Assembly (NCBI GenBank): GCA_902596585.1 | Contig: CACJUL010000005.1 | Span: 1 to 64,000 of the forward strand | Direction: 5' to 3' | Origin: an uncultured Prochlorococcus sp. | GTDB taxonomy: Bacteria; Cyanobacteriota; Cyanobacteriia; PCC-6307; Cyanobiaceae | DNA: 64,000 nucleotides | Shown: piece after piece, positions 50,072 to 60,192 of the stretch | Numbering within the stretch: the first letter of the stretch is position 1 | Layout: each line of letters starts with the position of its first letter | Notes under the pieces: model-generated | Told to the model about the DNA's origin: nothing | Databases searched by the model: none | What the model saw: only the letters and a program-made list of their open reading frames with translations | Program-made: the position numbers and the translations under genes

Positions 50072-50566
50072 ATGAATCAATTTTTATCAAGAAGAACTTT
50101 TATTCTAATTCCTTTTATGTCAATCTTTAAAATAATCTTTAAGCCTATGCAAGTATTTGCTTCCTCGCTTTCTTCTAAAGAAGAGTGGAATTTAACAAAA
50201 GATGAATGGAAATTAAGGCTTAGTCCGGAATCTTTTTATATTTTGAGAGAGGAAGGAACTGAAAGAGCATTCAGTAGCAAATTAAATAATGAGAAAAGAA
50301 AAGGAGTTTTTCATTGTGCAGGGTGTGACTTGCCTCTTTTTCTTTCAGAAAAAAAGTTTGATAGTGGCACAGGATGGCCAAGCTTTTGGGACTCTATCGA
50401 GGGATCAATTGAAACAAAGGTAGATTTTAAGTTAATTGTCCCAAGAACGGAATATCATTGTTCTAGATGTGGAGGACATCAAGGACATGTTTTTAATGAT
50501 GGACCACCTCCAACAGGGAAAAGATACTGTAATAATGGGCTAGCATTAAGGTTTGTTCCAGAATAA
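50072..50566 (+). CDS. msrB: Peptide-methionine (R)-S-oxide reductase, probably Tat-exported
   Basis: 164 aa. The domain has two CxxC zinc pairs (CAGCDLPLF; CSRCGGHQGHVF), SGTGWPSFWDSI and the catalytic Cys in KRYCNNGLALRF. It reduces R-methionine sulfoxide in damaged proteins. The first 32 residues look like a twin-arginine signal: SRRTFIL, a hydrophobic stretch and VFASS, which would send the folded zinc protein to the periplasm or thylakoid lumen. Most MsrB are cytosolic. The usual NS after the catalytic Cys is NG here. Confidence 0.9.
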   Translation: MNQFLSRRTFILIPFMSIFKIIFKPMQVFASSLSSKEEWNLTKDEWKLRLSPESFYILREEGTERAFSSKLNNEKRKGVFHCAGCDLPLFLSEKKFDSGTGWPSFWDSIEGSIETKVDFKLIVPRTEYHCSRCGGHQGHVFNDGPPPTGKRYCNNGLALRFVPE

Positions 50567-50573
50567 TTATTTG

Positions 50574-50587
50574 TGCGGCCTTCCGCA
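50574..50587. terminator. GC-rich hairpin between msrB and grpE
   Basis: TGCGG-CCTT-CCGCA, a perfect 5-bp stem with a 4-nt loop, starting 8 bp after the msrB stop. It is followed by ACTTGTTTT, a weak T-rich tail. It may terminate msrB or be part of the grpE 5' leader. Confidence 0.4.
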
Positions 50588-50641
50588 ACTTGTTTTGTGC
50601 ATCACTTTCATGGAAAATGGTTTTAATAAATTTTTTGGAAA

Positions 50642-51361
50642 ATGATTGAAAATCAATCAGACAATATTGATGATAAAGAAAATGAAGTTTCTCATCAGGA
50701 AAATCCTTCTGAAGATAATGCTGCTCAAGAAGATCAAACTATTGAAAATGATGAAGTAACTTCTCAAAAAGAAGAAGGAATAAATACTGAGGAATTAAAA
50801 AATTCTATTTCCAATAATGATGCAAGGTTAGAACAGTTAGAAAAAGAGCATGAAACATTAAAAAATCAATATGTGAGAATTTCAGCGGATTTTGATAATT
50901 TTAGAAAAAGGCAGTCTAGAGACCAGGATGAACTAAAAATTCAACTTGTTTCTAAGTCTTTAACTGCAATACTTCCTATCGTTGATAATTTTGAAAGAGC
51001 GAGACAGCAACTGAAGCCTGAAAGTGAAGAAGCACAAGCTCTCCATAGAAGTTATCAAGGCTTATATAAGCAACTAGTAGAAGTATTAAAACAACAAGGA
51101 GTTGCCCCAATGAGAGTTGTTGGTCAGCAATTTGATCCGAGTTTACACGAAGCAGTATTAAGAGAGCCTAGTGAAGAATATGAAGAAGACCTGATCATAG
51201 AAGAATTGCAGCGCGGATACCATTTAGATGGTAAAGTTTTGAGACATGCTTTAGTAAAAGTCTCTATGGGACCTGGTAAACAAAATTCACAAGAGGAGGT
51301 AGAAAAGGATAAAGTTGAAGAGGGTATTGATTCAGAAGAAAGTACTTCTGAGGAAGTATAG
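50642..51361 (+). CDS. grpE: Nucleotide exchange factor GrpE
   Basis: DnaK cochaperone of 239 aa. A long acidic, Glu/Asp/Asn-rich N-terminus (about 70 residues) precedes the coiled coil ([31 protein letters not shown]) and the beta domain ([47 protein letters not shown]). The acidic tail at the C-terminus is also long. dnaJ follows after 29 bp. dnaK is 33 kb away, so the chaperone machine is split. No CIRCE element is seen. Confidence 0.95.
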   Translation: MIENQSDNIDDKENEVSHQENPSEDNAAQEDQTIENDEVTSQKEEGINTEELKNSISNNDARLEQLEKEHETLKNQYVRISADFDNFRKRQSRDQDELKIQLVSKSLTAILPIVDNFERARQQLKPESEEAQALHRSYQGLYKQLVEVLKQQGVAPMRVVGQQFDPSLHEAVLREPSEEYEEDLIIEELQRGYHLDGKVLRHALVKVSMGPGKQNSQEEVEKDKVEEGIDSEESTSEEV

Positions 51362-51390
51362 TCTCCAAATTTTTACTTGAGCATTATCTA

Positions 51391-52515
51391 ATGGCTGATT
51401 TTTACCAAATACTTGGAGTTTCAAGAGATGCTGATGCGGACACTCTAAAACGGGCTTATAGAAAATTAGCAAGACAATATCATCCTGATGTTAATAAAGA
51501 ACCTGGTGCTGAAGATAAATTTAAAGAAATTGGCAAGGCTTATGAAGCGTTAGCTGATCCTGAAACGAGAGCTAGATATGACCAGTTCGGAGAGGCTGGT
51601 TTAGGTGGTGCAGCCGGGATGCCTGATATGGGAGATATGGGTGGCTTTGCGGATTTATTTGAAACTTTTTTTAATGGCTTTGGTGGACAAAATCCACAAG
51701 GCGGCAGAACTCAAAGAAGAGGTCCTCAACAAGGAGATGATTTAAGATACGATTTGAACGTAGATTTTAAAGATGCAATATTTGGTCAACAAAAAGAAAT
51801 AAAAATTCCACATCTAGAGACATGTGAAGTCTGTAAGGGGTCAGGAGCCAAGCAAGGAAGTGGCCCAAAAACTTGTGCAACGTGTGGAGGAAGTGGACAA
51901 GTTCGAAGAGCTACCAGAACACCATTTGGTAATTTTACTCAAGTTGGCGAATGTCCTACATGTAATGGAGTTGGACAAATAATTGCAGATCCATGTACAA
52001 GTTGTGGTGGAAATGGAGTAAAGCAAGTCAGAAAAAAATTACGAATTAATATCCCAGCAGGAGTTGATACAGGCACTAAATTAAGAATTTCTGGAGAGGG
52101 TAACGTTGGCTTGAGAGGAGGACCAGCTGGAGATCTTTATGTTTTTATCAAGGTAAAGAGTGATTCAAAATTAAAAAGGGATGGTGTAACTATTTATTCA
52201 GAAATAGCTGTGAATTATTTGCAGGCTATTTTGGGAGATACTGTGAAAATTACTACAGTTGATGGCAGTGTTAATTTGAACATCCCTAGTGGAACTCAGC
52301 CTAATACAACTCTTTCACTTGAGAATAAAGGTGTCCCTAGACTTGGTAATCCAGTTGCAAGAGGAAATCATGAAGTTTTAGTAAAAGTAAAGTTACCAAC
52401 TCGCATCACAGAGGAGGAGCGAAAGCTTTTAGAGGGTTTGGCTTCTCAATATTCAGATAAAAATATCAATTCAAGTAGTGGATTGTTTAGTAAGTTATTT
52501 GGTAAAGAATCTTAA
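51391..52515 (+). CDS. dnaJ: Chaperone DnaJ (Hsp40 type I)
   Basis: 374 aa. J domain at residues 1-70 with the HPD motif ([13 protein letters not shown]), a Gly/Met/Phe region ([15 protein letters not shown]), four CxxCxGxG zinc repeats ([32 protein letters not shown]) and C-terminal substrate-binding domains. It stimulates DnaK ATPase and binds clients. It follows grpE by 29 bp; its stop overlaps the next start by one base. Confidence 0.96.
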   Translation: MADFYQILGVSRDADADTLKRAYRKLARQYHPDVNKEPGAEDKFKEIGKAYEALADPETRARYDQFGEAGLGGAAGMPDMGDMGGFADLFETFFNGFGGQNPQGGRTQRRGPQQGDDLRYDLNVDFKDAIFGQQKEIKIPHLETCEVCKGSGAKQGSGPKTCATCGGSGQVRRATRTPFGNFTQVGECPTCNGVGQIIADPCTSCGGNGVKQVRKKLRINIPAGVDTGTKLRISGEGNVGLRGGPAGDLYVFIKVKSDSKLKRDGVTIYSEIAVNYLQAILGDTVKITTVDGSVNLNIPSGTQPNTTLSLENKGVPRLGNPVARGNHEVLVKVKLPTRITEEERKLLEGLASQYSDKNINSSSGLFSKLFGKES

Positions 52516-52745
52516 TGATTGCCTCAAAGTATTTGGATCTTAAATCGGTTCCATGCCCTTTAAATGTCGTCAAAATCAAATTGGCTTTGGAAAAATTATC
52601 TAAAAATGAACAACTTATAGTTGAATTAGATAAAGGAGAACCAGAAGAAATGGTAATAAGTAATTTAAAAGAGATGGGATTTTTATTTAAGCAAATAAAT
52701 GAACATAAAAAATCTTTGCAAATAAAAATTTTGAATGAAAATTGA
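52515..52745 (+). CDS. TusA family sulfur-carrier-like protein
   Basis: 76 aa with the TusA/SirA fold pattern LDLKSVPCPLNVVKIKLALEKL, including the Cys-Pro motif that carries persulfide sulfur in TusA. In E. coli TusA feeds sulfur to tRNA thiolation; other members have different tasks. The role here is not known. Its start overlaps the dnaJ stop by one base and its end overlaps rsgA by 11 bp, so it is embedded in a grpE-dnaJ-tusA-rsgA transcript. Confidence 0.8.
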   Translation: MIASKYLDLKSVPCPLNVVKIKLALEKLSKNEQLIVELDKGEPEEMVISNLKEMGFLFKQINEHKKSLQIKILNEN

Positions 52746-53652
52746 TAGTAAATATTCAGGTTTAGTTACGAAAAAATTCAATCAATATTTTTTGGTTGAC
52801 TTAAAAAATAAAGAAAACTTTGATAATAGTGAGAGATTTTTATGTAAGGTTAGGAAGTCTATAAACTTTAAAAATCAATTAATTTATGTTGGGGACGAAG
52901 TAGTAATTAATAACATTGAATTGAAAAGTAAACGTGCTGTAATAACGAGTCTTAAAAAAAGAAAAAATTTATTAATTAGACCTTCAGTTGCAAATGTTTC
53001 CAACATTTATATTACTTTTTCCGTTGAGGAGCCAGAGTTAAATTTATCTCAAGTTAATAGATTTTTGATATCAGCAGAATCGTTAGGTGTTGAAGTTTCA
53101 TTAGTATTAACGAAGTGTGATTTAATATCAGAAAAAAAAAGATTGTTATTACTTGATAAATTTAGTAGCTGGGGTTATCAAGCGATCTTTTTAAATTTAC
53201 AGAAATCTGATTGCTATGAAAATTTATTAGCTGAGTTAAAGCAAAAAAAATGTTCGATATTTATGGGCCCATCTGGTGTTGGTAAAACTACTTTGCTCAA
53301 TATGATTATTCCAGGTCTTAAAAATAATACTGCCCCTGTTTCCCATAAAATTAAAAGAGGAAAAAACACTACCCGGAATGTTGAGTTGTTTTCACTATCA
53401 AATAAAAGTTACATTGTTGATACTCCCGGTTTTAATATGCAACCTCTAGAGGTTGATATTAATTTGTTGCCAAATCTCTATCCCGAGATAAATAAACAAA
53501 TAATCGATGAAGGAATTAGGTGTAAATTTCGCAACTGCTTACATTTGAATGATGAGGGTTGCAATTTGAATAAATCTTTCGAAAGATATTCTTTTTATAA
53601 AAAGATGATCGAGTCTTCTAAGAATCATTATTATCAAAACCAGGAAGATTAA
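52735..53652 (+). CDS. rsgA: Ribosome small-subunit biogenesis GTPase RsgA
   Basis: 305 aa, circularly permuted GTPase: an N-terminal OB domain, then the G4-like motif (LTKCDL), then G1 ([12 protein letters not shown]) and G3 ([10 protein letters not shown]), then the zinc-binding C-terminal domain ([16 protein letters not shown]). It helps late maturation of the 30S subunit. The start overlaps the TusA-like gene by 11 bp. The 3' end overlaps the convergent ybaB gene by 35 bp. Confidence 0.95.
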   Translation: MKIDSKYSGLVTKKFNQYFLVDLKNKENFDNSERFLCKVRKSINFKNQLIYVGDEVVINNIELKSKRAVITSLKKRKNLLIRPSVANVSNIYITFSVEEPELNLSQVNRFLISAESLGVEVSLVLTKCDLISEKKRLLLLDKFSSWGYQAIFLNLQKSDCYENLLAELKQKKCSIFMGPSGVGKTTLLNMIIPGLKNNTAPVSHKIKRGKNTTRNVELFSLSNKSYIVDTPGFNMQPLEVDINLLPNLYPEINKQIIDEGIRCKFRNCLHLNDEGCNLNKSFERYSFYKKMIESSKNHYYQNQED

Positions 53653-53968
53653 GATTTAATCCTCCTGTCAAATCATTCATTCTTTCTTTCATTGTTGTAG
53701 TAGATAATTCGTGAGCTCTTTGTATAGCTTGTAAAATATTTTCCTCTATTGTCTCTTTATTGGAATTTAATATATTTTCTTGTACTTCTACCTTTAATGG
53801 TAGCTGGTTCCCACTTATCCATACTTTTACCATTTCATCATCACTTATTCCTTCAATCTCCATTTTTTCAAGTTCATCTTGTAATTTTTGTGCATCTTGT
53901 TGAATTTGCTTTGCTTTTTTAAAAGCTTCTGTAAGTTGCCCAAAGTTAGGAAGTCCAAAACCGGCCAT
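53618..53968 (-). CDS. YbaB/EbfC family nucleoid-associated protein
   Basis: 116 aa: a helical N-terminus ([29 protein letters not shown]), a beta sheet ([21 protein letters not shown]) and a C-terminal helix ending NLPGFDNN. Homologues bind DNA without much sequence preference, often as dimers. It follows murB by 18 bp on the same strand, giving a murC-murB-ybaB order. Its 3' end overlaps rsgA by 35 bp. Confidence 0.9.
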   Translation of the reverse strand: MAGFGLPNFGQLTEAFKKAKQIQQDAQKLQDELEKMEIEGISDDEMVKVWISGNQLPLKVEVQENILNSNKETIEENILQAIQRAHELSTTTMKERMNDLTGGLNLNLPGFDNNDS

Positions 53969-53986
53969 TTTGTAAAAAAAGTTTCT

Positions 53987-54880
53987 TTAATTAGGATACT
54001 CAAAACCAATCATTCTTACTTCGGGTTGTAGATAAATCCCTTTTTTTTGTAGTACTTTTTGTTGAATTACAGTTATTAATTCAAAAATATCTTTTGAACT
54101 CGCTGATGAATTATTTACTATAAAGTTTGCATGCATTGTAGAAATTTCAGCTCCCCCAATTTGAAATCCCTTTAAACCCATATCATCAATAATTTTTGCT
54201 GCATAATTATTTTCAGGATTTTTAAAAACACTCCCAAAACTTGGTAGATGATATGGCTGTGTTTCTGTTTTTAATTTGAGGTTATTTTTAGTTGTTTCTA
54301 TTAATTTTTCGAGATTGCCATTAGGTTCAAAATGTAGTTTTGCACTAATAATTGCTAAATCATTACTTTGAAAAGAGCTAAATCTATACTTAAAATTGAT
54401 ATCTTTTTTATAAATTTCAAGTTTTTCACGAGTTTTATTATTAATAACTTTTACAGAAATAAGATTCTTTGCCAGCGATAAATTACCTGTACCAGCATTC
54501 ATATAGATTGCTCCTCCTAAAGTTCCCGGAATTCCGACAGCCCATTCGCCTCCTTGCAATCCATTTTTAGCGAGAGTATTAGATAATGTCGGGAGCATTA
54601 CACCTGCTTCTGCTTCAACAATGCCAGAATTTGGTTCTATCATTAATCCTTTCAATTTTTTTGTACAAATAACTAAACCTTTTATGAAAATATTGTTTAT
54701 TAAAAGATTTGAACCTGCGCCTATTATTTGACATCTTTGTTCATTTAAATTTGCCCATTTTATTAGATCAGAAAATTCTTGCATGTTTCTTGGTTCGGCG
54801 AAATATTCAGCGATTCCACCTACTTTTATTGTTGTATAAAAACTAAGATCGCAGTTTTCAGAAAAATTTTTTTTATTCAT
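53987..54880 (-). CDS. murB: UDP-N-acetylenolpyruvoylglucosamine reductase
   Basis: FAD enzyme of 297 aa making UDP-MurNAc. Motifs: FYTTIKVGGIAEYFAEP, IIGAGSNLLIN, GIPGTLGGAIYMNAG, PYHLPSFGSVFKNPENN and GGAEISTMHANFIVN. The Ser in GSVFKNP is the proton donor in the type I enzyme. The start overlaps the murC stop by one base, as expected for coupled cell-wall genes. Confidence 0.95.
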   Translation of the reverse strand: MNKKNFSENCDLSFYTTIKVGGIAEYFAEPRNMQEFSDLIKWANLNEQRCQIIGAGSNLLINNIFIKGLVICTKKLKGLMIEPNSGIVEAEAGVMLPTLSNTLAKNGLQGGEWAVGIPGTLGGAIYMNAGTGNLSLAKNLISVKVINNKTREKLEIYKKDINFKYRFSSFQSNDLAIISAKLHFEPNGNLEKLIETTKNNLKLKTETQPYHLPSFGSVFKNPENNYAAKIIDDMGLKGFQIGGAEISTMHANFIVNNSSASSKDIFELITVIQQKVLQKKGIYLQPEVRMIGFEYPN

Positions 54881-56301
54881 TAATCAGATATTGTATTGTT
54901 TTTTTCATTCAAAATTGACCAGAAATTATCACAATCACCAGCTCCCATATTCAAAATTAAATCCCCCTTTTGAGTTAATTCGTAAAAGTTCTCCCTAATC
55001 ACATAATAATTATTTATATAACTAACATTTTTGTTTTGTTGATAAATCAGATCAGTGATAATTCTCGAATTTATTTTATCTTTGTTTTCTTCTCCTGCTC
55101 CATAAATACTAGTTACGTAAATAACATCAGCTTTTGATAACTCGTTAGCAAACTCTTTCGCAAATTGATTTACCCTAGAGTATCTATGTGGTTGAAAAAT
55201 AGCTATTAATCTGCTTTTTGGAGAGTCATTGTTATGTTTTTGTTTAATAAATAATCTTCCTAATTTTATTGTTTCTTTTATTTCGTTTGGGTGATGTGCA
55301 TAATCATCATATATATTTCTTTGATTAATTTGTCCTCTGAATTCAAATCTTCTTTTTGGTAATTTAAGATATTTAATTTTTTTCTTAATTTCTACAAACT
55401 TTACGCCCAACATTCTTGAAGCAGCTATTGCTGCAGTAACATTAGATAAGTTGTGCAATCCTGGAATTGGAATATTTAAACTACTAATAAATTTTCCTTT
55501 CTCATAATATTCACCAATTGTATGACTTTCATTGATTTCAGTTGGGATTATCGCATAAGTTACGTTGTTTGCTGTAATATTTGACCACTTATTTTCAGAA
55601 TTAAAATTATTTCTCGTGTTTTTACAATCAAAGTTAAGTAATAATTTTTTAGAATTAGCAGCAAAATCTCTAAAAGAAGATATAACTTCACCTAAATTAG
55701 AAAAATGATCGCAATGATCAAAATCAATGTTATTAATGATTCCAATAGAAGATTTATATTTATTAATTGTCCCATCAGATTCATCAACTTCAGCTACTAA
55801 GTATTTTGTATTTTCTAGATGACAATTAGAGTTGTAGATAGGAATTATTCCACCGGTTATTGAAGATGAGTTATGAGTACATAACTCAAGTATTGTCGAT
55901 AGAAATGTACTAGTTGATGTTTTTCCATGACTGCCTGCTACAGCTAGTGTTGTATATGCTTGCATTAGCATTGCAAGTATTTCTGAACGATGCTTTATTG
56001 TTAAATTTTTTATCCTACAGTAAGAAAATTCTTCATTTTCAGGTTTAATTGCGGAGCTTACAACAAAATTAATCAATTTGTTGTTAAATTTTGAAGTTAC
56101 AAATTCAATATTTTGTTGAATTTGAGAAGTAAAAATTATTGCTCCTAATTGTTCTAATTTATTAGTTAGATTGTTTTTGACTAAATCAGATCCTGAAACT
56201 GAAGCACCTTTTTTCAGCAAACCTATTGCAGCTGCTGACATTCCAATACCTCCAATTCCAATAAAATGAAAATGAATTTTTGAAAGTAATTCTTTATCCA
56301 A
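54880..56301 (-). CDS. murC: UDP-N-acetylmuramate-L-alanine ligase
   Basis: 473 aa Mur ligase adding the first amino acid to UDP-MurNAc. The Rossmann motif HFIGIGGIGMSAAA, the ATP loop VAGSHGKTSTSTFL, EVDESDGT, NIDFDHCDHF and YDDYAHHPNEIK are all present. The start is TTG; no better upstream ATG was seen. It is divergent from gap2 over 193 bp, which holds the gap2 promoter. Confidence 0.95.
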   Translation of the reverse strand: MDKELLSKIHFHFIGIGGIGMSAAAIGLLKKGASVSGSDLVKNNLTNKLEQLGAIIFTSQIQQNIEFVTSKFNNKLINFVVSSAIKPENEEFSYCRIKNLTIKHRSEILAMLMQAYTTLAVAGSHGKTSTSTFLSTILELCTHNSSSITGGIIPIYNSNCHLENTKYLVAEVDESDGTINKYKSSIGIINNIDFDHCDHFSNLGEVISSFRDFAANSKKLLLNFDCKNTRNNFNSENKWSNITANNVTYAIIPTEINESHTIGEYYEKGKFISSLNIPIPGLHNLSNVTAAIAASRMLGVKFVEIKKKIKYLKLPKRRFEFRGQINQRNIYDDYAHHPNEIKETIKLGRLFIKQKHNNDSPKSRLIAIFQPHRYSRVNQFAKEFANELSKADVIYVTSIYGAGEENKDKINSRIITDLIYQQNKNVSYINNYYVIRENFYELTQKGDLILNMGAGDCDNFWSILNEKNNTISD

Positions 56302-56429
56302 TTTTTATCTTTTACTTAAATTAAAATAACTTCTTGGCAAAATTTTGGTATTTTTTCTTAAAAAAAAATGTTTTTTTCCCTTGAATTAATACAAAACTAG
56401 ACTTATTTGCTTAATAAATCAAAAAAACC

Positions 56430-56458
56430 TTACGTTATTGCACAAAATTCAGTATGAT
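56430..56458 (+). promoter_or_regulatory. Candidate sigma-70 promoter of gap2
   Basis: TTACGT (56430-56435), a 17-bp spacer and TATGAT (56453-56458) make a consistent -35/-10 pair 36 bp before the gap2 ATG. Each hexamer has four or five matches to consensus. The gap to murC holds nothing else I can name. Confidence 0.5.
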
Positions 56459-56494
56459 CAGCAACTTAGGTTAATCATTTAGAAATTTTTAGTT

Positions 56495-57517
56495 ATGACT
56501 TTGCGTGTTGCAATTAACGGCTTTGGCAGAATTGGTAGAAACTTTATGCGCTGTTGGCTTAGTAGAGGTGCTTATACCAATATTGAAGTTGTTGGTATAA
56601 ACGTCACTTCCGATCCTAAGACTAATGCTCATCTACTAAAATATGACTCAGTTCTTGGTCAATTAGATGGCGTTGATATTCAATATACTGACGACACTTT
56701 CGTAATTAATAACAAAACTATTAAGTGTTTTTCAGACAGAAATCCTATGAACCTTCCATGGAAAGACTGGGGTGTCGACTTAGTAATTGAGTCAACTGGT
56801 GTTTTTAATACAGATGTAGGCGCAAGTAAGCATTTGGAAGTTGGAGCAAAAAAAGTTATCTTAACTGCGCCTGGTAAAGGTGCTGGAGTTGGTACCTATG
56901 TAGTTGGAGTAAATGCTGATACATATAAGCATAAAGATTTTGATATTTTGAGCAATGCTAGTTGCACTACAAACTGTTTAGCTCCAGTAGTTAAAGTCTT
57001 GGACCAAACTTTTGGTATAAATAAAGGCTTGATGACTACAATTCATAGTTATACAGGTGATCAAAGAATTTTAGATAATAGTCATAGAGATTTAAGGAGG
57101 GCCAGAGCTGCTGCCACAAATATCGTACCAACTTCTACAGGAGCTGCTAAAGCAGTAGCACTAGTTTATCCAGAAATGAAAGGCAAATTGACTGGTATTG
57201 CAATGAGAGTTCCTACTCCAAACGTTTCAGCGGTAGATTTCGTCTTCGAATCTTCTAAGTCTGTGACCAGCGAGGAAGTAAATAATGCTCTCAAGGAAGC
57301 ATCTCTAGCTTCAATGAAAGGCATCATTAAGTACGGAGATGAACCTTTAGTTTCAAGTGATTATGCAGGAACTAATGAATCCTCAATTGTGGATAGTGAT
57401 CTTACTATGTGCATTGGTGATAATCTTGTTAAGGTCCTTGCTTGGTACGACAATGAATGGGGTTATAGTCAAAGGGTAGTTGATTTAGCAGAGATCGTTG
57501 CTAAGAACTGGGAATAA
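56495..57517 (+). CDS. gap2: Glyceraldehyde-3-phosphate dehydrogenase, photosynthetic type
   Basis: 340 aa Gap2 isoform, which can use NADPH and works in the Calvin cycle. The NAD(P) motif is [13 protein letters not shown], the active-site segment is [13 protein letters not shown] with the catalytic Cys, and [26 protein letters not shown] contains the phosphate-binding part. The residues after GIN ([16 protein letters not shown]) match Gap2 rather than the NAD-only Gap1, which has an Asp at the end of strand beta 2. It ends one base before the convergent thiL stop. Confidence 0.95.
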   Translation: MTLRVAINGFGRIGRNFMRCWLSRGAYTNIEVVGINVTSDPKTNAHLLKYDSVLGQLDGVDIQYTDDTFVINNKTIKCFSDRNPMNLPWKDWGVDLVIESTGVFNTDVGASKHLEVGAKKVILTAPGKGAGVGTYVVGVNADTYKHKDFDILSNASCTTNCLAPVVKVLDQTFGINKGLMTTIHSYTGDQRILDNSHRDLRRARAAATNIVPTSTGAAKAVALVYPEMKGKLTGIAMRVPTPNVSAVDFVFESSKSVTSEEVNNALKEASLASMKGIIKYGDEPLVSSDYAGTNESSIVDSDLTMCIGDNLVKVLAWYDNEWGYSQRVVDLAEIVAKNWE

Positions 57518-58504
57518 TTAAAAGTGTTTAAAAGGTGTGTTTTTCAATAATTTATTTTTATTACTATCTTTAAATTCTATTGACGGTTCACCATTAGAGA
57601 AATAACCAATCTCGTAAATATTTTTATCGAGTTTTAATAACTTTTTTGCCCATTTTTTGGGCAATGAAAACACTAATTCGTAATCTTCTCCTCCATAAAA
57701 ATAATATTCGTCCCATTTATCTCCATCGGGCCAATCCTTATACTTTGGTAATATTTCGTAATTGATAATTGCTTTGCAGTTGCTTGCTACTGCTAAATCT
57801 TCTACTGCTTGAAATAAACCATCACTGCTATCGGTACATCCTATTCTCTTAATTTTTTTGTTGGAGCGAGTTTTAAGGAGATTTTTTAGAAAATTTGGGT
57901 ATAGTCTTGGGCGACAAAAATGTTGAATAGATTTTTTAATTAATCTTTTATTGAGAGCTACATCATTATCAGAATTTAATTTATTTTGCATCATAAATCC
58001 TAACTTGCTAAGACCATGAATTCCTGTAGTTAAAATAATCTCACCTGGTTTACATGCGCTTCTTTGCAATTCAAGTTCTCCTTGAATGCCAATGGCTGTT
58101 ATTGAGATAATTTTCTCATTCCCTAATGAGCAATCTCCTCCAAGAATTATTCCACCATATTTTTTTAAGGCTTTGTCAATTCCTTTATATAATTCTTCAA
58201 CCCATATCCACTCAGTTTTTGCAGGTAAAATTAGACTTATAGTAATCCCTACAGTTTTATAGCTACCACTAGATAATAAGTCAGAGATGTTGCTTATAAC
58301 CGCTTTCCATCCAAGGTCATGAGGGCAAATAGTAAAGTCATTAAAATGAACATTTTCTACCAAAGAATCATTATTTATAAGCAATTTTTTACTTATCGCT
58401 TTGATTAAAGCACAATCATCTGAAGTTTGATTTTTAGGCATAAATTTTCCAAGCCTATTTATTAATTCTTTTTCTCCTATATCTTTTATTAATTCTTTAC
58501 GCAT
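57518..58504 (-). CDS. thiL: Thiamine-monophosphate kinase
   Basis: 328 aa enzyme making thiamine diphosphate. It has the ATP-grasp-unrelated AIRS/PurM fold: DDCALI, SLVENVHFN, LGWKAVISNISDLLSSG, LGGDCSLGNEKI, GCTDSSDGLFQAVEDLA and GGEDYELVFSLP. The last aspartates bind magnesium. It overlaps the cyclophilin gene by 8 bp, and its stop is one base from the gap2 stop. It is the terminal step of thiamine supply. Confidence 0.94.
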   Translation of the reverse strand: MRKELIKDIGEKELINRLGKFMPKNQTSDDCALIKAISKKLLINNDSLVENVHFNDFTICPHDLGWKAVISNISDLLSSGSYKTVGITISLILPAKTEWIWVEELYKGIDKALKKYGGIILGGDCSLGNEKIISITAIGIQGELELQRSACKPGEIILTTGIHGLSKLGFMMQNKLNSDNDVALNKRLIKKSIQHFCRPRLYPNFLKNLLKTRSNKKIKRIGCTDSSDGLFQAVEDLAVASNCKAIINYEILPKYKDWPDGDKWDEYYFYGGEDYELVFSLPKKWAKKLLKLDKNIYEIGYFSNGEPSIEFKDSNKNKLLKNTPFKHF

Positions 58505-59588
58505 TTAATTTGAGGTTTTCAATCCCTTCTAAAACATCAATTGAGATTATTGTGTCATCTTTGGTTAGTTCTTCTAATACATCAAAACCATCTACAACAT
58601 AGCCAAATGCAGCATTTCTTCCATCAATTAAATTGCGACCTGCTGGATTTAATTCTGCTTCATACAAAAAGAAGAAAAATTGAGATGAGCCATCATCAAC
58701 TGCAGTATTTGAATGGGACCATCCTAGAGTTCCAAGAGTTGCGAAAGGTAGTGTTGGCGTCTCTGTATAAAGGCCTAGATCTTCGAAAGTTTGATTATAA
58801 AAAGTATCTTTTTCATCAGGAATTCTAATTTCTAGAGGAACGTGACGTTCCTGATTTGTTTCAGGATCTACATAACCAATCTCTTCTCCAACTGGATCCC
58901 CCGTTTGCAGTACAAAAAATTCTTCTGCTCTATTAATTGGCAAATCTTTATAGAAGTTTTTTGAAGATAAATCTATAAATGCACCTGCTGTAAGTGGTGC
59001 GTTAAATCCATCTATAATTGCTTTCATGTCTCCTTTGGAGGTTTTAATATTTACTTTTGCTCTGCCGAGCAATCTTGGTAGATTATTAAATTCTTCTGGA
59101 ATTTCATAAGGAAATTGATTTGGTAGAAAATATTCTTCTAATCCACCTATTTTATCTAAAGCATCTTTTCGAGTTGCTATAAATGAGTACTTATCCTTTG
59201 ATTTAGAGTGATCTTGAAGGCTATCAAAATTTTCTTTAAGTTCTAAAAAAGTTTTTTCGGCAATTTTCTTTTTATCGTTAGGTAATTCTTGGATAATTCG
59301 ACTTTGGTATTTTTTTAGTAAAGATTGACATTTTGTAACAGTTTTCGTGAGAGCGGGCCATCTTCCTCCTCTTACAAGGTCGCTAGTTTCTTCTAGTTTG
59401 TGTTGAATTTCTTGCAACTCAACTTGCTTGATAGGGAGGGCGTTTCTGAGGATTGCATTAGGGTCTTTTACTGCATTTCCAGTAGGTAAATCAGCCAAAA
59501 CTTGAGTCGGTTTAAACAGAAAAACCTGTAAAATTCCGATTAATGTTATTAAAAAAAGTTTGTTCTGATTTGATAAGAATTTTTGCAT
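58497..59588 (-). CDS. Lumenal cyclophilin-type protein (TLP40/CYP38-like)
   Basis: 363 aa. An N-terminal signal region (NQNKLFLITLIGILQVFLFKPTQVLA) is followed by a helical bundle (about residues 35-165) and a C-terminal cyclophilin fold (about 185-360; FATLGTLGWSHSNTAVDDGSSQFFFFLY). The order matches plant CYP38/TLP40 and cyanobacterial relatives, which help photosystem II assembly in the thylakoid lumen. Residues known to be needed for prolyl isomerase activity are poorly kept, so it may be a binding chaperone. It overlaps thiL by 8 bp and is divergent from efp. Confidence 0.9.
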   Translation of the reverse strand: MQKFLSNQNKLFLITLIGILQVFLFKPTQVLADLPTGNAVKDPNAILRNALPIKQVELQEIQHKLEETSDLVRGGRWPALTKTVTKCQSLLKKYQSRIIQELPNDKKKIAEKTFLELKENFDSLQDHSKSKDKYSFIATRKDALDKIGGLEEYFLPNQFPYEIPEEFNNLPRLLGRAKVNIKTSKGDMKAIIDGFNAPLTAGAFIDLSSKNFYKDLPINRAEEFFVLQTGDPVGEEIGYVDPETNQERHVPLEIRIPDEKDTFYNQTFEDLGLYTETPTLPFATLGTLGWSHSNTAVDDGSSQFFFFLYEAELNPAGRNLIDGRNAAFGYVVDGFDVLEELTKDDTIISIDVLEGIENLKLNA

Positions 59589-59631
59589 AGCACTCTTGTA
59601 GGTTTATGATCCTTGGGGATGTAATACAGGA

Positions 59632-60192
59632 ATGATTTCCAGTAACGATTTTCGCACGGGTACCACCATTGAATTGGATGGACAAGTTTGGCGTGTTGTA
59701 GAATTCCTACATGTCAAGCCTGGTAAGGGTTCTGCTTTCGTGCGAACAAAATTAAAATCAGTTCAAAGCGGCAACGTGGTTGAAAAAACTTTTCGTGCCG
59801 GAGAATCAGTACAGCAGGCTATCCTTGAGAAGTCTAACCTGCAACATACTTATGTGGAGTCTGGAGATTATGTTTTTATGGATATGACAAGTTTTGAAGA
59901 GACGAGACTTTCCTCTGAGCAAATCGGCAAAGGCGCAAAGTATTTGAAAGAAGGAATGGAGGTCAATGTAATTTTCCATAATGGTAAAGTTTTAGAAGTA
60001 GAGCTTCCAATATCTATTACTTTGAAAGTTACAGAGACTGACCCTGGAGTTAAAGGTGATACTGCTAGTGGGGGCACTAAACCGGCTATTCTGGAAACAG
60101 GTGCTCAAGTTATGGTCCCTTTATTTATTTCTGTGGGAGAAATGATTAAAGTTGATACTCGTAACGATAGTTATCTTGGACGTGAAAATTAA
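59632..60192 (+). CDS. efp: Translation elongation factor P
   Basis: 186 aa three-domain OB/KOW protein that relieves ribosome stalling at polyproline. The N-terminal loop is [14 protein letters not shown] with Lys32 at the tip, the position modified in several bacteria; C-terminal signatures are [25 protein letters not shown] and [11 protein letters not shown]. The stop overlaps the accB start by one base, an arrangement (efp-accB) common in cyanobacteria. Confidence 0.96.
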   Translation: MISSNDFRTGTTIELDGQVWRVVEFLHVKPGKGSAFVRTKLKSVQSGNVVEKTFRAGESVQQAILEKSNLQHTYVESGDYVFMDMTSFEETRLSSEQIGKGAKYLKEGMEVNVIFHNGKVLEVELPISITLKVTETDPGVKGDTASGGTKPAILETGAQVMVPLFISVGEMIKVDTRNDSYLGREN

